A stretch of DNA of 64,000 bases from Actinocrinis sp035653575 (GCF_035653575.1 NZ_DASRBQ010000168.1:1-64000), one strand, 5' to 3'; counted from the first letter of the stretch, positions 18,376 through 27,570 are shown. Notes: generated by a model not told the origin, from the sequence alone. Made by a program: numbers and translations.

Positions 18376-18693
18376 TCAGAGCTGGCGCCGCACCTCGTCG
18401 AGTTCCGCGACGGTGTACTCGCGGTCCGTGGCGATCGCGGCCAGCAGGTCACGCGCCTTAACCACGCGAGGATCGGCTTCCCTGATCACGACGCGCGCGG
18501 CGGCGTCCTCGCCATCGCCGGCCTCGACGACGGCCTGGTATTCGCCCGGCATCAGCGGGCCGTAGTTGCGGGCGAGAATCGCCCCGATCCGCACCGCCGC
18601 GGTCAACTCGTCCTGCGGCAAAGCCAACGCCTGCGCTCCGGTGCCGACGTCGGCGAGCACGACAGCCCCCTGAAAATAAGTTATCCGCCTCAT
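18376..18693 (-). CDS. Hypothetical protein, 105 aa
   Basis: I do not recognise the family. The product MRRITYFQGAVVLADVGTGA... is soluble, with beta-strand-like hydrophobic stretches in the first half and an acidic/basic helical C-terminus (DLLAAIATDREYTVAELDEV). Codon use looks like that of the neighbours, with strong GC preference at third positions, which supports real coding. It stands alone between the VOC gene (same strand, 84 bases downstream) and the divergent threonine dehydratase family gene. Confidence 0.55.
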   Translation of the reverse strand: MRRITYFQGAVVLADVGTGAQALALPQDELTAAVRIGAILARNYGPLMPGEYQAVVEAGDGEDAAARVVIREADPRVVKARDLLAAIATDREYTVAELDEVRRQL

Positions 18694-18844
18694 CGCCTAC
18701 TCCCCGTTACGAACCCGTCGCTGTCTCGTCGCATCGCACAGTAGACCACAGACGCCCTGCGGCTTTGCGGACCTTCTCCCCCGGGTTGTGTCCGAGTGGT
18801 CCTTTATGATCGAGAAAAGTCGGTCCCGGAGGGGAGACGGTGCC

Positions 18845-19834
18845 ATGGCCGAGCTCGTGCGGCTCGACGAGGTGTTGGCGGCGGCGAAGCGGATCGCCGG
18901 CATAGCGACCCGTACTCCGCTGCTGCCCTGCCCGTGGGCGGACGCGGACCGGCCGCTGTGGATCAAGGCGGAGTCGCTCCAGCCAATCGGCGCCTTCAAG
19001 ATCCGTGGCGCCGTGAACGCCCTCGCCGCGCTCGACGCCGCGGCGCGCGAGGCCGGCGTGATAGCGGTGTCCAGCGGCAACCACGCGCAGGCGGTGGCCT
19101 ATGCGGCGGCGCGGTTCGGCGTGGACGCGCTGATCGTGATCCCGCACGGCTCGGCGCAGAACAAGGTGGCGGCGACGCAGGCGCTCGGCGCGACGGTCGT
19201 GCGGGTGCCCGCGGCCGAGCGCGAGGAGGCGGCCCGCAGGCTCGCGGCCGAGACCGGTCGGATCCTGATTCACCCCTTCGACGATCCGCGGGTGATCGCG
19301 GGCCAGGGCACCATCGGCGTGGAGATCGCCGAGCAAGCACAGGAGCTTGGCATCTCGGTCGACACGATTCTCACCCCGGTCAGCGGAGGCGGCCTCGTCT
19401 CCGGGGTCGCGGTCGCGGCCAAAGAACTGATGCCGGGCGTCTCGGTGTTCGGCGTGGAGCCGGAGCTGGCGGCCGACGCACACGAGTCGCTTCGGCGCGG
19501 CGAGCGTACGGCCTGGCCGGTGGAGGACACCTGGCGCACGGTCGCGGACGCATTGCGCTCGTCCAGCGTCGGCGAGCTGACCTGGCTGCATATCAGGGAA
19601 CTGGTCGACGGCGTCGTCACCGTTCCGGAGCAGGCAATCCTCGACGCGGTGCGCACGCTGGCGGCCAGTGCGCGCCTGGTGGCCGAGCCGGGTGGGGCGG
19701 TGGCGGTCGCGGCCTATCTCGCCCGGCGCGACGAGCTTCCAGCAGGCCGCACCTATGTCGCGGTGCTGAGCGGCGGCAACATCGACCGCGACGCCTACAG
19801 CAGAATCCTGAGCTCGAACGACACCTCCGGCTGA
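18845..19834 (+). CDS. Threonine ammonia-lyase / serine racemase-family PLP enzyme
   Basis: The ATG at 18845 follows GGAGGGGAG. The 329-residue product is a fold-type II PLP enzyme: the PLP lysine K52 in GAFKIRGA, SGNHAQAVAYAA for substrate binding, the phosphate loop in PVSGGGLVSG and VLSGGNID near the end. There is no C-terminal ACT domain, so it is not the classical isoleucine-regulated biosynthetic IlvA. It is more like catabolic threonine dehydratase or serine/threo-3-hydroxyaspartate dehydratase. It is monocistronic and ends at a convergent terminator. Confidence 0.85.
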   Translation: MAELVRLDEVLAAAKRIAGIATRTPLLPCPWADADRPLWIKAESLQPIGAFKIRGAVNALAALDAAAREAGVIAVSSGNHAQAVAYAAARFGVDALIVIPHGSAQNKVAATQALGATVVRVPAAEREEAARRLAAETGRILIHPFDDPRVIAGQGTIGVEIAEQAQELGISVDTILTPVSGGGLVSGVAVAAKELMPGVSVFGVEPELAADAHESLRRGERTAWPVEDTWRTVADALRSSSVGELTWLHIRELVDGVVTVPEQAILDAVRTLAASARLVAEPGGAVAVAAYLARRDELPAGRTYVAVLSGGNIDRDAYSRILSSNDTSG

Positions 19835-19859
19835 GGCCGGGCCCGAAGCCGGAAACGAA

Positions 19860-19879
19860 GCCTCGATCGCGATCGAGGC
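19860..19879. terminator. Bidirectional hairpin terminator
   Basis: GCCTCGATCGCGATCGAGGC is a perfect 20-base palindrome in the 71-base space between the convergent dehydratase and DMT transporter genes. There is no T-run, as is usual in high-GC actinobacteria. It would serve both transcripts. Confidence 0.6.
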
Positions 19880-19905
19880 ACAGGGTGAGGGCGCGGCGGA
19901 AGCGG

Positions 19906-20814
19906 CTACGCCGTTGTAGAGCTGTGCTGGAGCTGGTCCGACAGCTCCTCTCCGGCCTTGCCCTGCGCCGGGCTCTGGCCGGAGGCCAGCGGCGAGCGCG
20001 CCAGTTCGATATAGCCGATCGCGATCGCGATCAGGCCCAGCATCTCCGGCACCAGCCACCAGCCGAAGCGCATGTCCTCCGCGAACAACAGGACGCCGTA
20101 GCACGAGCTGATCAGCGCGTCGCCGATGGTCAGCATCGGCTGCGAGGCGACCAGGGTGCCCGCCTGCAGCGCGTTCTGCAGCAGGAACAGCGAGCCGACT
20201 CCGGCCGCCGCGGTCGCGTAGAGCTGCCAGGTGCTGAAGAACGCGGCCGGACCGTCCGCGAGCGTGGACATGGCCTGCTTCATCAGCGCCGCGGTCAGCG
20301 CATACCCGCAGGCCGCGGCCAGGCCGAGGAGGGCGGCCCGAGGCTCGCCGTGCGCCCGCAGCGCCGAGACCAGCAGCACCGCCTCGAAGCCGCCGGTGGC
20401 GATCAGCGCCAGTACCCAGAGCTGGTTGGACGGCCGGTCGATGCCTCCGGACGGAGCCGCCGCCGCGAGCGCTACCGCGAGACCGACGGTGACCGCGGCC
20501 ACCGCGGCCCAGGTGCGGCGCGGCAGCCGGTGCCGGAAGAGCAGGCCGGCGATCAGCAGCGCGAGCGGCAGTTCGATGATGAAGATCGGCTGTACCAGGG
20601 CGACCGGCCCGGTGCCCAGCGCCGCGGCCTGGAACAGCGCCGCCGCGCCGACCATGCCGATCCCGGCCAGCCAGATCCGCCGGCGCACCAGATAGGCGAA
20701 AAGCGACAGCCGGAAGGCGCCGTCCGAGGGTGCCTCGCTCGCGGCCCGGCGTTGAAATACCGAGGCCGATGCATTGCTGAGCGCCGTCAGCACCGCGAAC
20801 AAGACACAGATCAC
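19906..20814 (-). CDS. DMT-superfamily (EamA/NIPA-like) membrane transporter
   Basis: The 302-residue product starts at a GTG (20814). It has about nine or ten membrane segments in two similar halves, for example AGIGMVGAAALFQAAAL, VQPIFIIELPLALLIAGLLF and EMLGLIAIAIGYIELA. SQPMLTIGDAL sits in the second half at the place equivalent to VQPIFIIELPL in the first. The arrangement resembles the DMT family, perhaps the NIPA-like branch. The substrate is unknown. A short hydrophilic tail ends the protein. Confidence 0.75.
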   Translation of the reverse strand: MICVLFAVLTALSNASASVFQRRAASEAPSDGAFRLSLFAYLVRRRIWLAGIGMVGAAALFQAAALGTGPVALVQPIFIIELPLALLIAGLLFRHRLPRRTWAAVAAVTVGLAVALAAAAPSGGIDRPSNQLWVLALIATGGFEAVLLVSALRAHGEPRAALLGLAAACGYALTAALMKQAMSTLADGPAAFFSTWQLYATAAAGVGSLFLLQNALQAGTLVASQPMLTIGDALISSCYGVLLFAEDMRFGWWLVPEMLGLIAIAIGYIELARSPLASGQSPAQGKAGEELSDQLQHSSTTA

Positions 20815-20940
20815 GAAAATCAGCTTCCCGCTCCGCCGCCCCCGACACGCGGCTTACTGCCCTATGACGCGAATGAACGACTCCCGTCGATGAATTGTTC
20901 CCGGCGTGGTAACCGTGCGGGCGGCGGCGCGGGGCCTGCG

Positions 20941-22398
20941 CTAAACGGCGTATTCCGGTGCGTGCCTCGGCCACGGCCGCGCCGTTTCGAGCTGCGCCGC
21001 CAGCGCGAGTAGCCGCTGCTCGCCGCCGGGCCGCGCGACCAACTGGACGCCCAGCGGCCAGCCTCCCGGGTCGTGTACGCCAGCGGGCACGCTCATCGCG
21101 GGCCATCCGGCGATATTCCACGGCCCGAGCAGCTGGCCGACCCGGACGCTGGTGATCGTGTTGCGCACGGCCGCACGCTCGCCGTAACGGCGCGCGAACG
21201 GCGGCGGCACCGCGACTGCCGGGAGAACGAGCACGTCAACGTCGCCGAAGAACGCGTCGGCGGCCCCGCTGCGCCAACGCTCGCGCGCTCCGCCGCCGCC
21301 AAAGTGCGCGGCGTTCAGCACGCCTCCGATGGCGGCCATCTGGCGCGTTGAGCGGTCCAGCTTCGAGTGGTCGAGTTTGCGCGCGTCCTCGTGCGCGCAG
21401 GAATACCAGGTACGCAACGCCGCAGGCCCAAGCCACATCGGGTAGCGCGTGGTGTGGCGACTGACGGTGTGTCCGAAGGTCGCGAGCAGATCGCCGGTCT
21501 CGATGACGGCCGCCTCACAGCGTTGATCGATGGGCAGACCGAGCTGCGTGGGGCGCACGGATACGCCGACCCGCACGGTCTTTGAACCTGCGCCCATTGA
21601 ACCCGCGCCCTTTGAATCAGCGCCGTTCGAGGCAGCGCCGTTCGAGGCAGCGCCGTTCGAATCGGCTTCGTCGAGTTCTGCGAGTTTCGGGTCGTCCGCC
21701 ATCACCGACAACGCCAGCGCGGCGTCGCGCACCGTCGTGGCCAGCGGGCCGTTCTCGGACAGTCCATACCAGGGCACGCTGCCATCCTCGTTGAGCAGCG
21801 GCGGCACCACCCCGGCCCCCGGCTTGATCCCGACCAGCCCGCACAAGGACGCCGGGATCCGGATCGAGCCGAGCCCGTCGTTTCCGTGCGCGATCGGGAC
21901 CAGGGCCGCGCTGACGGCGGTCGCGCTGCCGCCGGACGAGCCGCCCGCGGTGGTCTGGCGGTTCCACGGATTCCTGGCGATGCCGTAGACGCTGTCCGAC
22001 ATCGGCATCAAGCACAGCTCGGGCACGTTGGCCAGCCCGACCACGATCGCGCCTGCCGCACGCAGCCGCGCGACGACCGGATGGTCCGACTCGTTGGTCG
22101 CCTCAGAACTCGCGGACGAGCCGTTGCGGGTCTGCTCACCGGCCACCGCGACGTTGTCCTTGATCGCGACGGGAACCCCGGCCAACGGCAGCTCCCCAAG
22201 GTCCGGACGCGCGGCGAGCGCGTCGGCCTCAGCAAGCGCCTCCTCGTGCCGGACCTTGCGGAAAGCGCCGAGTTGCGAGTTCAGCCGCTCGATCCGGTCA
22301 AGGTGCTGCTGTACCACGCGCCGCGGCGCCGCCTCACCGCGGCGCACGGCCTCAGCGATCTGCTGTGCGGTGCGGCCGATCCAGCTCTCCGAATTCAT
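20941..22398 (-). CDS. Amidase-signature (AS) family amidase with a short-repeat insert
   Basis: The 485-residue product has the AS-family Ser-Ser-Lys triad: K80 in GVPVAIKDN, S154 in TAGGSSGGSA and S178 in HGNDGLGSIRIPAS. It should hydrolyse a carboxylic amide in the cytosol; the substrate is unknown. Near residues 240-270, at a surface loop of the family fold, there is a run of SNGAA-type pentapeptides encoded by a 15-base repeat (21584-21673). It is divergent from aroQ, 84 bases away. Confidence 0.87.
   Translation of the reverse strand: MNSESWIGRTAQQIAEAVRRGEAAPRRVVQQHLDRIERLNSQLGAFRKVRHEEALAEADALAARPDLGELPLAGVPVAIKDNVAVAGEQTRNGSSASSEATNESDHPVVARLRAAGAIVVGLANVPELCLMPMSDSVYGIARNPWNRQTTAGGSSGGSATAVSAALVPIAHGNDGLGSIRIPASLCGLVGIKPGAGVVPPLLNEDGSVPWYGLSENGPLATTVRDAALALSVMADDPKLAELDEADSNGAASNGAASNGADSKGAGSMGAGSKTVRVGVSVRPTQLGLPIDQRCEAAVIETGDLLATFGHTVSRHTTRYPMWLGPAALRTWYSCAHEDARKLDHSKLDRSTRQMAAIGGVLNAAHFGGGGARERWRSGAADAFFGDVDVLVLPAVAVPPPFARRYGERAAVRNTITSVRVGQLLGPWNIAGWPAMSVPAGVHDPGGWPLGVQLVARPGGEQRLLALAAQLETARPWPRHAPEYAV
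21584..21673. repeat. 15-base tandem repeat inside the amidase gene
   Basis: About six units of 15 bases follow each other. The best copies, GAGGCAGCGCCGTTC at 21629-21643 and 21644-21658, are identical; the flanking units 21584-21628 and 21659-21673 are degenerate. The period is a multiple of three, so the gene stays in frame and encodes repeated SNGAA-like pentapeptides. Confidence 0.85.
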
Positions 22399-22482
22399 GC
22401 CCGTAGGCTCGACCGGCGACGGCTTCGCGTCAACCGGGCGAGGGCGCGTGCGAACCCGCGGCGCAGGCGGGAAGATCTACCC

Positions 22483-22947
22483 ATGCCTTCCGTTCTGATC
22501 GTCAACGGCCCGAACCTCAACCTGCTGGGCACCCGCGAGCTCGGGATCTACGGCGCGCACACGCTCGCGGACGTCGAGGCGATGTGCCACAAGGCCGCGG
22601 CCGCGCTCGGCTTGGAGGCGCAGTGCCGCCAGTCGAACCACGAGGGTCAGCTGGTCGACTGGCTTCAGGAGGCCGGGGCCGAGCAGCAGGCGGGGCGGCT
22701 GATCGGTGCGGTACTGAACGCGGGGGCGTATACGCACACCTCGATCGCGCTGCACGACGCGATCAAGGGCGCGCACCTGCGCGTCGTCGAGCTGCACATC
22801 TCCAACGTGCACGCGCGCGAGAGCTTCCGGCACCACTCCTACATCTCGCCGGTCGCCGCCGGCATCGTGATCGGCTTCGGCGTCGAAGGCTATCCGCTCG
22901 CCATCCAGGGCCTGCACCGCCTCGCCGCCGCCGAGAGCGCGCGCTGA
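22483..22947 (+). CDS. aroQ: Type II 3-dehydroquinate dehydratase
   Basis: The 154-residue product is full length for the type II enzyme of the shikimate pathway. It has NGPNLNLLGTRELGIYG with the catalytic tyrosine, the substrate-contact QSNHEGQLVDW, NAGAYTHTSIALHDAI, and HISNVHARESFRHHSYISPV with the catalytic histidine region. It dehydrates 3-dehydroquinate to 3-dehydroshikimate as a dodecamer in the cytosol. The start ATG at 22483 fits the family N-terminus exactly. It stands alone here, away from other aro genes. Confidence 0.96.
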   Translation: MPSVLIVNGPNLNLLGTRELGIYGAHTLADVEAMCHKAAAALGLEAQCRQSNHEGQLVDWLQEAGAEQQAGRLIGAVLNAGAYTHTSIALHDAIKGAHLRVVELHISNVHARESFRHHSYISPVAAGIVIGFGVEGYPLAIQGLHRLAAAESAR

Positions 22948-22982
22948 ATCGAGAGCTCCCGGTGACCTGGTGACGCCCGCTC

Positions 22983-24206
22983 TTACCGGTACGCGGACTG
23001 GCCGGTGAGCGCCTGGCCGACCACCAGGGTGTGGATCTCCTCGGTGCCCTCGTAGGTGAGCACTGATTCGAGGTTGTTGGCGTGGCGGATCGGCGAGTAG
23101 TCGAGCGAGACGCCGTTGGCGCCGAGGATGGTCCGGCACTCGCGGGCGATCTCGATCGCCTGGCGCACGTTGTTCAGCTTGCCCGCGCTGACCTGCTCGG
23201 GCCGGATCCGGCCGGCGTCCTTGAGCCGGCCGAGGTGCAGCGCGAGCAGCATCGCGGTGTTCAGCGACACGGCCATGCCGGCCAGCTTGCGCTGAGTGAG
23301 CTGGAAGGCGCTGATCGGCCTGCCGAACTGCACCCGCTGGCCGGCGTATTCGAGGGCCGTCTGGAGGCAGTCGCGGGCCGCGCCCACCGCGCCGAACAGG
23401 ATGCCGAAGCGCGCCTCGTTCAGGCAGGACAGCGGCGCGCCGAGGCCGCGGGCTTCCGGCAGCCGCGCCGCGTCCGGGAGGCGCACCTCCTCGAAGACCA
23501 GCTCGGAGGTGACCGACGCGCGCAGCGACTGCTTGTTCTCGATGTCGCGGGTGCTGAAGCCGGGCGTGCCGCGGGGCACGAGGAAGCCGCGGATGCCGTC
23601 CTCGGTGCCGGCCCAGACCGTCGCCACGTCGGCGATGCCGCCGTTGGTGATCCACATCTTGGCGCCGTTGAGGATCCAGTCGCCGCCCGCGCCGCCCTGC
23701 TGTACCGCGCGGGTGCGCATATTGGCCGGATCCGAGCCGAAGTCCGGTTCGGTCAGGCCGAAGCAGCCGATCGCCTCGCCCGCGGCCAGCCGCGGGAGCC
23801 ACTGCTGCCGCTGCTCCGCGGAGCCGTAGCGGCGGATCGAGTACATCGACAGCGAACCCTGCACGGACACGAAGCTGCGCAGCCCGGAGTCGGCCGCCTC
23901 CAGTTCGAGGCAGGCCAGGCCGTACGCCGTCGCGCTCGTGCCCGCGCAGCCGTAGCCCTCCAGGTGCATGCCGAGCAGGCCCAGCCTGCCCAGCTCGGGG
24001 ACCAGGTCGCGCGGGAAGTGGCCGCGTTCGAACCAGCTGCCGATGTGCGGCCGCACCCGGTCGGCCAGCAGCTCGCGCACCGTGCGCTGGATGGCCCGCT
24101 CCTCCTCCCCCAGCAGGGAGGAGAGGTCCAGTAGATCCAGCGGGTCGGCCAGCGGACCCGGTGCGGCGCTCGTGTTCGCCGGGGTCTTCTTCGCGGTGTC
24201 AGTCAC
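22983..24206 (-). CDS. Acyl-CoA dehydrogenase, glutaryl-CoA dehydrogenase type
   Basis: The 407-residue product is an FAD-dependent ACAD. It follows glutaryl-CoA dehydrogenases most closely: GYGCAGTSATAYGLACLELE, DSGLRSFVSVQGSLSMYSI with the family arginine, CFGLTEPDFGSDPANM, and the catalytic glutamate in TYEGTEEIHTL. Glutaryl-CoA dehydrogenases convert glutaryl-CoA to crotonyl-CoA in lysine/tryptophan breakdown. Related actinobacterial paralogues act on other acyl-CoAs, so the substrate is not certain. It is not obviously in an operon with the ABC transporter genes that lie upstream on the same strand. Confidence 0.83.
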   Translation of the reverse strand: MTDTAKKTPANTSAAPGPLADPLDLLDLSSLLGEEERAIQRTVRELLADRVRPHIGSWFERGHFPRDLVPELGRLGLLGMHLEGYGCAGTSATAYGLACLELEAADSGLRSFVSVQGSLSMYSIRRYGSAEQRQQWLPRLAAGEAIGCFGLTEPDFGSDPANMRTRAVQQGGAGGDWILNGAKMWITNGGIADVATVWAGTEDGIRGFLVPRGTPGFSTRDIENKQSLRASVTSELVFEEVRLPDAARLPEARGLGAPLSCLNEARFGILFGAVGAARDCLQTALEYAGQRVQFGRPISAFQLTQRKLAGMAVSLNTAMLLALHLGRLKDAGRIRPEQVSAGKLNNVRQAIEIARECRTILGANGVSLDYSPIRHANNLESVLTYEGTEEIHTLVVGQALTGQSAYR

Positions 24207-24253
24207 ACCGTTATCTGTATCACCCGGCTGTCTCGATCACCCGGCCGCTACCT

Positions 24254-24297
24254 CTTCACCGCCCTCATACCTTCACCGCCCTCATCCCTTCACCGCA
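24254..24297. repeat. 17-base tandem repeat across the end of the permease gene
   Basis: CTTCACCGCCCTCATAC at 24254-24270 is repeated with one change at 24271-24287 and again in part. The second copy contains the stop codon of the BxlG-like permease, so the duplication seems to have arisen at the gene's 3' end. It lies between this gene and the ACAD start. Confidence 0.7.
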
Positions 24298-25175
24298 CCG
24301 GTCAGGCCGCCGACGATGCGCCGTTCCGCGATCGCCAGGAAGGCGAGGGCGGGCACCATGGACAGGCCGGTGAACGCCAGGATCTTCGCGGTGTCCTGCG
24401 TGTACTGGGTCTGGAAGTTCGCCACGCCCAGCGGCAGGGTGAAGTTGTTCTGGTCGTTGAACGCGAGCAGCGGCAGCAGGTACGCGTTCCAGCTGGTCAC
24501 GAACGCCAGGATGCCGACCGTGATCAGCGCGGGCCGGGACAGCGGCAGCAGGATCCGCCAGAAGAAGCCGAGCCGGCTCGCGCCGTCGAGCATCGCCGCG
24601 TCCTCGATCTCCCCGGGGACGGCCCGCATGAACGGCCGCAGGATCACGATCGTGGCCGGCAGCGAGAAGGCGGACTCCGGGATCGCCACGCCCCACCAGT
24701 GCTCCAGCATGTGCAGGTCGTGCAGCAGCAGGAACAGCGGCAGCGCCGCGACGCCGATCGGGAACAGCAGGCCGATGGTGAAGAAGCTGTAGAACGCCTC
24801 GCGGCCGCGGAAGTCATAGCGCGAGAGCGCGTAGGCGGCCATCGAGCCGACGCCCACCGCGATCGCGGTGGCGACCACCGCGATCAGGATGCTGTTGTAG
24901 ATGTTGCGCCAGAACTGCCCGTTGCTCAGGACGCTGGTGTAGTTCGACCACACCCAGTGGTGCGGCACCAGCGCCGCGGGGTCCGAGTTCAGCTCCGCGT
25001 TGGTACGGAAACCGCCGAGGATCACGAACAGCAGCGGGACCACGGTGAGCCCGATGACGAGGATCGCCACCAGATACGCCACCCACGTGCGCCCCCCGCG
25101 GGGTGCGCCGCCGCGCCGGCCGCGCCGGGGAGCGGCGGCCATTCCGGCCGCCGTCGTGTTCACAGCAGCTGACAT
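24282..25175 (-). CDS. Sugar ABC transporter permease, BxlG/MalG type
   Basis: The 297-residue inner-membrane protein has six membrane segments and the permease EAA loop in the form EIEDAAMLDGASRLGFFWRILLP, which contacts the ATPase. The family name is carbohydrate ABC permease type 1 (MalG-like). It is 4 bases downstream of the other permease and completes a binding protein, permease, permease set. No ATPase gene is present, so a shared multiple-sugar ATPase of the MsiK type encoded elsewhere is expected, as in Streptomyces. Confidence 0.9.
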   Translation of the reverse strand: MSAAVNTTAAGMAAAPRRGRRGGAPRGGRTWVAYLVAILVIGLTVVPLLFVILGGFRTNAELNSDPAALVPHHWVWSNYTSVLSNGQFWRNIYNSILIAVVATAIAVGVGSMAAYALSRYDFRGREAFYSFFTIGLLFPIGVAALPLFLLLHDLHMLEHWWGVAIPESAFSLPATIVILRPFMRAVPGEIEDAAMLDGASRLGFFWRILLPLSRPALITVGILAFVTSWNAYLLPLLAFNDQNNFTLPLGVANFQTQYTQDTAKILAFTGLSMVPALAFLAIAERRIVGGLTGAVKG

Positions 25176-25179
25176 GCCG

Positions 25180-26184
25180 TCACCCCACCACCCGGGTCAG
25201 TGCGCCCTCGGTGTCGCGGCGCAGCACGAAGCGCTGGTAGGCCAGCGCGAAGATGAAGCAGATGATGAACAGGATCACGGCGACCGCGCTGGCGAAGCCG
25301 TACTGCTGCTGGCTGATGCCGAAGTTGTAGATGTACGTCACCATCGTGTTCGACGCCTCGGCCGGGCCGCCGCGGGTCATGATCCACACCAGGTCGAACA
25401 GCTGCAGCGAGCCGATCACGGACAGGAAGATCCAGATCCGGATGGTCGGGCCCAGCAGCGGCAGCACGATGTGCCGGGTGACCTGCCAGGAACTCGCGCC
25501 GTCGAGCGCGGCCACCTCGCGCAGCTCGGACGGGACCCCCTGCAGTCCCGCGAGCAACAGGATGATGCCGAACCCGATGTACTTCCAGGTGATCACCACG
25601 AAGAGGGTGTAGAGCACGAGGCTGGTGCTGCCCAGCCAGTCGTGCACCTGGCTGCCGAGGCCGACCGAGGTGAGTACCTGATCGACGAAGCCGCTCGGCT
25701 GCAGCATCTGGTACCAGATCACGGCGGTGATCGCCTCGGACAGCACATACGGTGCGAAGACCACCAGGCGCAGGAAGGCGCGGCCCTTGAGGTTGCGGTT
25801 GAGCAGCATCGCCAGGCCGATGCTCAGCGGCAGCTGGATGACCAGCGAGAGCCCGACGATGATCAGGTTGTGCCAGAGCGAGTGCTGGAAGTTCGTGCCC
25901 TTGATCGCGCTGGTGTAGTTCGACAGGCCGGCCGAGGTGAGCGTGCCGTAGCCGTTCCAGTTGTAAAAGCTGTAGTAGGCGGCCAAGGCCATCGGCGCCA
26001 GCACGAAGCCCGCGAAAAGGATCGTCGCGGGCGTCAGCAGCAGGATGAGTTCGAGCCGCTTGCGCCGCCCGCCCGGACGGACCGGGCGCGCCGTGGCGGC
26101 GCGGCCGGAGCGTCCGAGCGTCTCGTCACCCGCCACGGCGGGGATGGCGTCGGCCATCCCCGCCGTGACCCGTGCCTCGCTCAT
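25180..26184 (-). CDS. Sugar ABC transporter permease, BxlF/MalF type
   Basis: The 334-residue protein has a variable N-terminus (about 1-40), six membrane segments from LELILLLTPATILFAGFVLAP onward and the EAA loop ELREVAALDGASSWQVTRHIVLPLL. Its ATG overlaps the stop of the binding-protein gene by one base (TAATG), so translation is coupled. With its partner it forms the channel for the oligosaccharide delivered by the lipoprotein, probably xylobiose judging from the neighbouring GH3 and LacI genes. Confidence 0.9.
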   Translation of the reverse strand: MSEARVTAGMADAIPAVAGDETLGRSGRAATARPVRPGGRRKRLELILLLTPATILFAGFVLAPMALAAYYSFYNWNGYGTLTSAGLSNYTSAIKGTNFQHSLWHNLIIVGLSLVIQLPLSIGLAMLLNRNLKGRAFLRLVVFAPYVLSEAITAVIWYQMLQPSGFVDQVLTSVGLGSQVHDWLGSTSLVLYTLFVVITWKYIGFGIILLLAGLQGVPSELREVAALDGASSWQVTRHIVLPLLGPTIRIWIFLSVIGSLQLFDLVWIMTRGGPAEASNTMVTYIYNFGISQQQYGFASAVAVILFIICFIFALAYQRFVLRRDTEGALTRVVG

Positions 26185-27476
26185 TACTTGCCGCCCGAAC
26201 CGGCGTTCGTGACGCTCTGCACGATCGTCTGCGGCGTGCCCTTACCGGCGAAGAAGTCCGCCACCGCGTTGTCGAGCGACTGCCCGACGTTGGTCGGGAA
26301 GGCGATGTCGAAGTACATCTGGATGTACGGCGCCTTGGACGCGTACGAGGAGATCTGCTGCAGGTTCGGGTCCGTCAGCTTGGAGGCCGAGGCCGGGTTC
26401 GCCGGCAGCGCGATGCCCTGCGAGGCGATCTTGTCCTGGATCGCCGGGCTGGCCAGGTACTTCAGGAAGTCCGGGCAGGCCGCGCTCGCCCCGGTGGTGC
26501 AGGAGAAGCCGTCGCCGCCGCCGAGTGCCACGGCCGGGTCGCCCTGGCCACCGGCCACCGACGGGAACGGGAACCAGCCCATCTGCGACTTGAAGGTGCC
26601 GTTGGGCAGCAGGCCCTCCATGGTCGGCAGCTCCCAGTCGCCCTGCAGCTCCATGGCCGCCTTGCCCGAGGCCACCAGGCCGGCCGAGCTGCCCACGCCC
26701 TGCTGGGCCGGGGTGCCGAGGAAGCCGGTCTGGAAGGGGTTGGTGGCCAGGAAGGCCTTGACGTCGTTGCCGGCCTTGAGCCAGCACGGGTCGTCCAGCT
26801 TCATGTCCTTAGAGGCCTGCTTCAGCACGTCGGTGGAGCATTCGCGCACCGCGAAGTAGTCCCAGAAGAACGCGTCGGGCCAGCGGTCCTTGCTGCCGAT
26901 GGCGATCGGCGCGATGTTGTGCTGCTTGAGCTTGACCACGTCCGCGTTCAGCTCGTCCATCGTGGCCGGCGGGGTGGTGATGCCGGCCTGCGCGAACAGG
27001 TCCTTGCGGTACCAGAACCCGACCACGTGCAAGTCGTAGGGGATGCCGTACTGCTTGCCGTTCGCCTGCCAGCCGGCCGCCGTCGGGCCCAGCTCGCCGA
27101 TCCAGCTGGCGACCGCCGAGGTCAGGTCCATGACCTTGCCCGAGGTGATCTGGCTGGTCAGCTGACCGCCGCCCCACTGCTGGTAGATGTCCGGCGGGTT
27201 GCCGCCGGCCAGCGCGGCCGGGACCTTCGTGGTGAACTGCTCGTTCTGGATCGGATCGACGGTGAACTTCACGTTCGGGTGGGCGGCGGTGTAGTCGGCG
27301 GCGGCCTGCGCCCACAGCGACTTGACCGGATCCGTGGTGCCGTTGTGCCACCAGGTCAGGTTCACCGGCCCGGTGCTGGAACTGCTCTTCGCGCCGCTGC
27401 TGCTACTGCAGGCCGAGGCGGTGAGCGCCAACGCCGCCGCGGCGGCGACGAAGCTGACTGTGCGGATTCTGCGCAT
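26184..27476 (-). CDS. Oligosaccharide-binding lipoprotein of ABC transporter, BxlE-like
   Basis: I start at the ATG at 27476, which gives a normal lipoprotein signal: a basic start, a hydrophobic core and the lipobox LTASAC with the lipidated cysteine at about residue 23. The 430-residue product is a family 1 solute-binding protein: LTWWHNGTTDPVKSLW, then GNPPDIYQQWGGGQL, and a C-terminal half with GKAAMELQGDWE. The gene heads the transporter operon and is divergent from the LacI gene, as in the Streptomyces bxlEFG-bxlR arrangement. The ligand (xylobiose or a xylo-oligosaccharide) is inferred from this context. Confidence 0.88.
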   Translation of the reverse strand: MRRIRTVSFVAAAAALALTASACSSSSGAKSSSSTGPVNLTWWHNGTTDPVKSLWAQAAADYTAAHPNVKFTVDPIQNEQFTTKVPAALAGGNPPDIYQQWGGGQLTSQITSGKVMDLTSAVASWIGELGPTAAGWQANGKQYGIPYDLHVVGFWYRKDLFAQAGITTPPATMDELNADVVKLKQHNIAPIAIGSKDRWPDAFFWDYFAVRECSTDVLKQASKDMKLDDPCWLKAGNDVKAFLATNPFQTGFLGTPAQQGVGSSAGLVASGKAAMELQGDWELPTMEGLLPNGTFKSQMGWFPFPSVAGGQGDPAVALGGGDGFSCTTGASAACPDFLKYLASPAIQDKIASQGIALPANPASASKLTDPNLQQISSYASKAPYIQMYFDIAFPTNVGQSLDNAVADFFAGKGTPQTIVQSVTNAGSGGK

Positions 27477-27541
27477 GACTGGTCCATTCCTGACGACGTC
27501 GGCCGAACTGGACCGGGCGAAGTGAGCCCAGGATGGCAGAG

Positions 27542-27570
27542 AGTTTGCGCGCAACTCGTGATCGTGTCAA
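27542..27570 (-). promoter_or_regulatory. Promoter of the binding protein-permease operon
   Basis: On the minus strand a perfect -35 TTGACA lies at 27570-27565. Seventeen bases downstream is CAAACT (27547-27542), a weak -10. The -35 overlaps the last bases of the 20-base operator, so a repressor bound there should block RNA polymerase. A second short palindrome, TTGCGCGCAA (27545-27554), covers the -10. Confidence 0.6.
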
